The position numbers were made by a program, and so were the translations under genes. The notes under the pieces were generated by a model. The model searched no databases. It had not been told where the DNA came from and worked only from the letters and a program-made list of their open reading frames with translations. Below, in pieces: positions 62,634-64,000 of a stretch of 64,000 bases of DNA; within the stretch, counting starts at the first letter, position 1, and each line of letters starts with the position of its first letter. The DNA is from Leptospira haakeii (GTDB lineage Bacteria; Spirochaetota; Leptospiria; Leptospirales; Leptospiraceae): positions 372,001 through 436,000 of the forward strand of contig NZ_NPEG01000002.1 in NCBI RefSeq assembly GCF_002812045.1, written 5' to 3'.

Positions 62634-64000
62634 GAACGAATAAGTATCGTAAATCTAGTCCCCTTACCTTCTTCCGAAGAAACAAGTATCTCTCCGCCGT
62701 GTGCGGATACAATTTTACGAATGATAGAAAGTCCAAGTCCTGTTCCGTAAGGTTTTTTACTTCCGAAACCTGAATCGAAAATATATTTTTCCATATCCTT
62801 ACTGAAACCTTCTCCATTATCTTCGAAGATCAGATAAACAACATTCTCCTCTTTTTCTATTCTGATAGAGAAGGTCCCCTTTTCATCGGTAGCTTCTGCA
62901 GCATTTTTCGCCAAATTAAAGATCAACCTACGGATACGAAGTGGATCCAGACGAATATTTCCTTTTGCATTTATCTTAGAGACCAGTTTCATCTTAGTAG
63001 ATTGGAAGAAGGTCCCTAAATCTTCGAAAATTCCCTTAAAATAGGTTTTTATATCCACGTTCTGCAGATCCAAAATAATCCTATTTTTAGAAAAATCTAA
63101 TATATCCAAGGTAAGATTTGTAAGCGCATCCACCTCCTTCTCCGCTTGAAAAAGAAGACTAGTTTTGGATTTACCTTTTTGAGATCGTATATTTTTCAAA
63201 TTTTGACGGATCATCGCGATTGGATGTCCGAGATCATGAACGATCTCTGCCGAAAGTTCTCCTATAATAGCAAGCTTCTCTCTATCTTGCCTTGCAATAT
63301 TACGCACGGAAAATGCAAGTGCATCTGCGATCCCTCTAACCCAATCCACTTGAGAATCATCCGAATAACCTTCAAAAGGAAGATCGAAGATCAATTTGTA
63401 AAGTTGCTCATCCTGAGTAGAAACGATCAGTCTATTATTTTGAATCACTGGCTCAGCAAGTGAAGAAGGTTCCAAACCCAGAAGATCCTGCACATCATAC
63501 TTATAAACTTCTACAGTTTCCAAGCCGCCCCCGGAAGAAATAGAGTATCTTTTCCAAACTGAAGAATTGGGTTCTTCTAAATAGACAAAGACTGTTTGTT
63601 CTTTTCTGTCTTCATGAAGCATCTTTAAAGCGGTGTCCGCAGCCTTATCATAAGAAGAAGATTGCATAATCTCCCTAGTAGAGAACACCAAAGATTTCAT
63701 TTTCGTTGCCAATGTATCAGAACGTCTAAATGCTTCTGAGAAAATTTTAGAGATTAAAATGGAATATGCAAGAATCAATGCAACTTCTCCATATTGGATC
63801 AAATACGTACTCTTCCAAAATCCTAAAAAGAACATAATATCGTTTAAAGTACATAAGCTGATTACTATATAGCCTGCAAATAGAATGACTCCCCCCTCTA
63901 TTCTTCTTTTCAAACCTATTAAAAGAAGGACTAACCAAATAGGCATTGTGACCAAAGGCATATATAATGCTATTGGGAGAAGTGTAAGTGTATAATATGT
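62630..64000 (-). CDS. 7TM-type sensor histidine kinase, partial (5' end outside window)
   Basis: The frame is open to the last codon of the window; the Met at 63961 is internal. Visible parts: the end of a multi-helix membrane domain of 7TMR-DISM appearance (MPIWLVLLLIGLKRRIEGGV, GYIVISLCTLNDIMFFLGFW), a linker, a GAF-like segment (about 150 residues), a HisKA-type H-box IIGELSAEIVHDLGHPIAMI with His in VHD, and HATPase_c (LIFNLAKNAAEATDEKG, FEDNGEGFSKDMEKYIFDSG, YGTGLGLSIIRKIVSAHGG). Unlike the kinases at 50053 and 52026 the HisKA has no large insert. Stop codon overlaps that of the response regulator. Confidence 0.88.
   Translation of the reverse strand, partial: TYYTLTLLPIALYMPLVTMPIWLVLLLIGLKRRIEGGVILFAGYIVISLCTLNDIMFFLGFWKSTYLIQYGEVALILAYSILISKIFSEAFRRSDTLATKMKSLVFSTREIMQSSSYDKAADTALKMLHEDRKEQTVFVYLEEPNSSVWKRYSISSGGGLETVEVYKYDVQDLLGLEPSSLAEPVIQNNRLIVSTQDEQLYKLIFDLPFEGYSDDSQVDWVRGIADALAFSVRNIARQDREKLAIIGELSAEIVHDLGHPIAMIRQNLKNIRSQKGKSKTSLLFQAEKEVDALTNLTLDILDFSKNRIILDLQNVDIKTYFKGIFEDLGTFFQSTKMKLVSKINAKGNIRLDPLRIRRLIFNLAKNAAEATDEKGTFSIRIEKEENVVYLIFEDNGEGFSKDMEKYIFDSGFGSKKPYGTGLGLSIIRKIVSAHGGEILVSSEEGKGTRFTILIRS

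Noticed and set aside
1..64000. tRNA or rRNA genes, CRISPR arrays, insertion sequences, prophage
   Set aside because: Intergenic regions were read for cloverleaf-like, repeat-spacer or transposase signals and none was seen; a tRNAscan or IS search would settle this.

Overview
The window looks like chromosomal DNA of a spirochaete of the family Leptospiraceae, most likely Leptospira. This rests on the gene styles seen: many exported TPR proteins and spirochaete-type lipoproteins, 7TM-AraC and 7TM-kinase regulators, DUF4015 and pectinacetylesterase-family lipoproteins, a diheme cytochrome lipoprotein, and moderate to low GC. The genus call is from memory of these families, not from a search. 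Coding density is high. I see no tRNA, rRNA, CRISPR array, insertion sequence or phage gene.

Layout. 1-5.4 kb: end of an MFS transporter, mtnC, a TPR protein, a DUF4015 protein, and a histone-deacetylase-like enzyme whose divergent promoter region carries a 32-bp dyad. 5.7-10.2 kb: two overlapping genes for large exported TPR proteins (one TPR + NHL propeller + VWA-like) and a START-like protein. 10.3-13.6 kb: a probable metal-uptake operon (Fur/Zur-like dyad, DUF2946-like peptide, TonB receptor, Cys-rich lipoprotein). 13.6-25.7 kb: mgsA, a helical exported protein, a pseudo-receiver coiled-coil protein, LptF/G permease with miaB, a degenerate J-domain protein, and the cluster ribH-nusB-TPR-HEAT-lipoprotein. 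25.7-30 kb: lipoproteins, a two-domain amidase and a 7TM-AraC regulator. 30-43.7 kb: diheme cytochrome, dps behind a PerR-like box, a DegT aminotransferase, lon, two tandem Notum/pectinacetylesterase-like lipoproteins, macro-domain protein and a TPMT-like methyltransferase. 44-54 kb: a chemoreceptor, membrane proteins, an alcohol dehydrogenase, a small glutathione/thioester cluster and two related histidine kinases. 54.2-58.7 kb: a five-gene operon resembling a 4-hydroxyacyl-CoA (levulinate/lactone) degradation module. 58.9-64 kb: cyclic-nucleotide-binding protein with an acyltransferase, a lipoprotein, and a response regulator converging on a 7TM histidine kinase that runs off the window.

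The most unusual signal is non-coding. Two copies of a 148/149-bp element at 14991-15138 and 20562-20710, each bounded by the 16-bp palindrome TGTTGGAATTCCAACA (or a one-base variant), fill almost exactly the gap between two convergent stop codons. Each contains the same GC-rich hairpin. Related solo palindromes occur at 2939, 4166, 5550, 40985 (weak) and 54210, all outside genes. This looks like a dispersed element family that may act as a bidirectional terminator, a protein-binding site or a structured RNA.

Other points worth attention: a HEAT-repeat gene that seems to start at CTG with a CTGA overlap; histidine kinases with about 100 extra residues inside the HisKA hairpin; a shine-dalgarno-masking hairpin before a chemoreceptor; and a 55-residue gene at 26515-26682.
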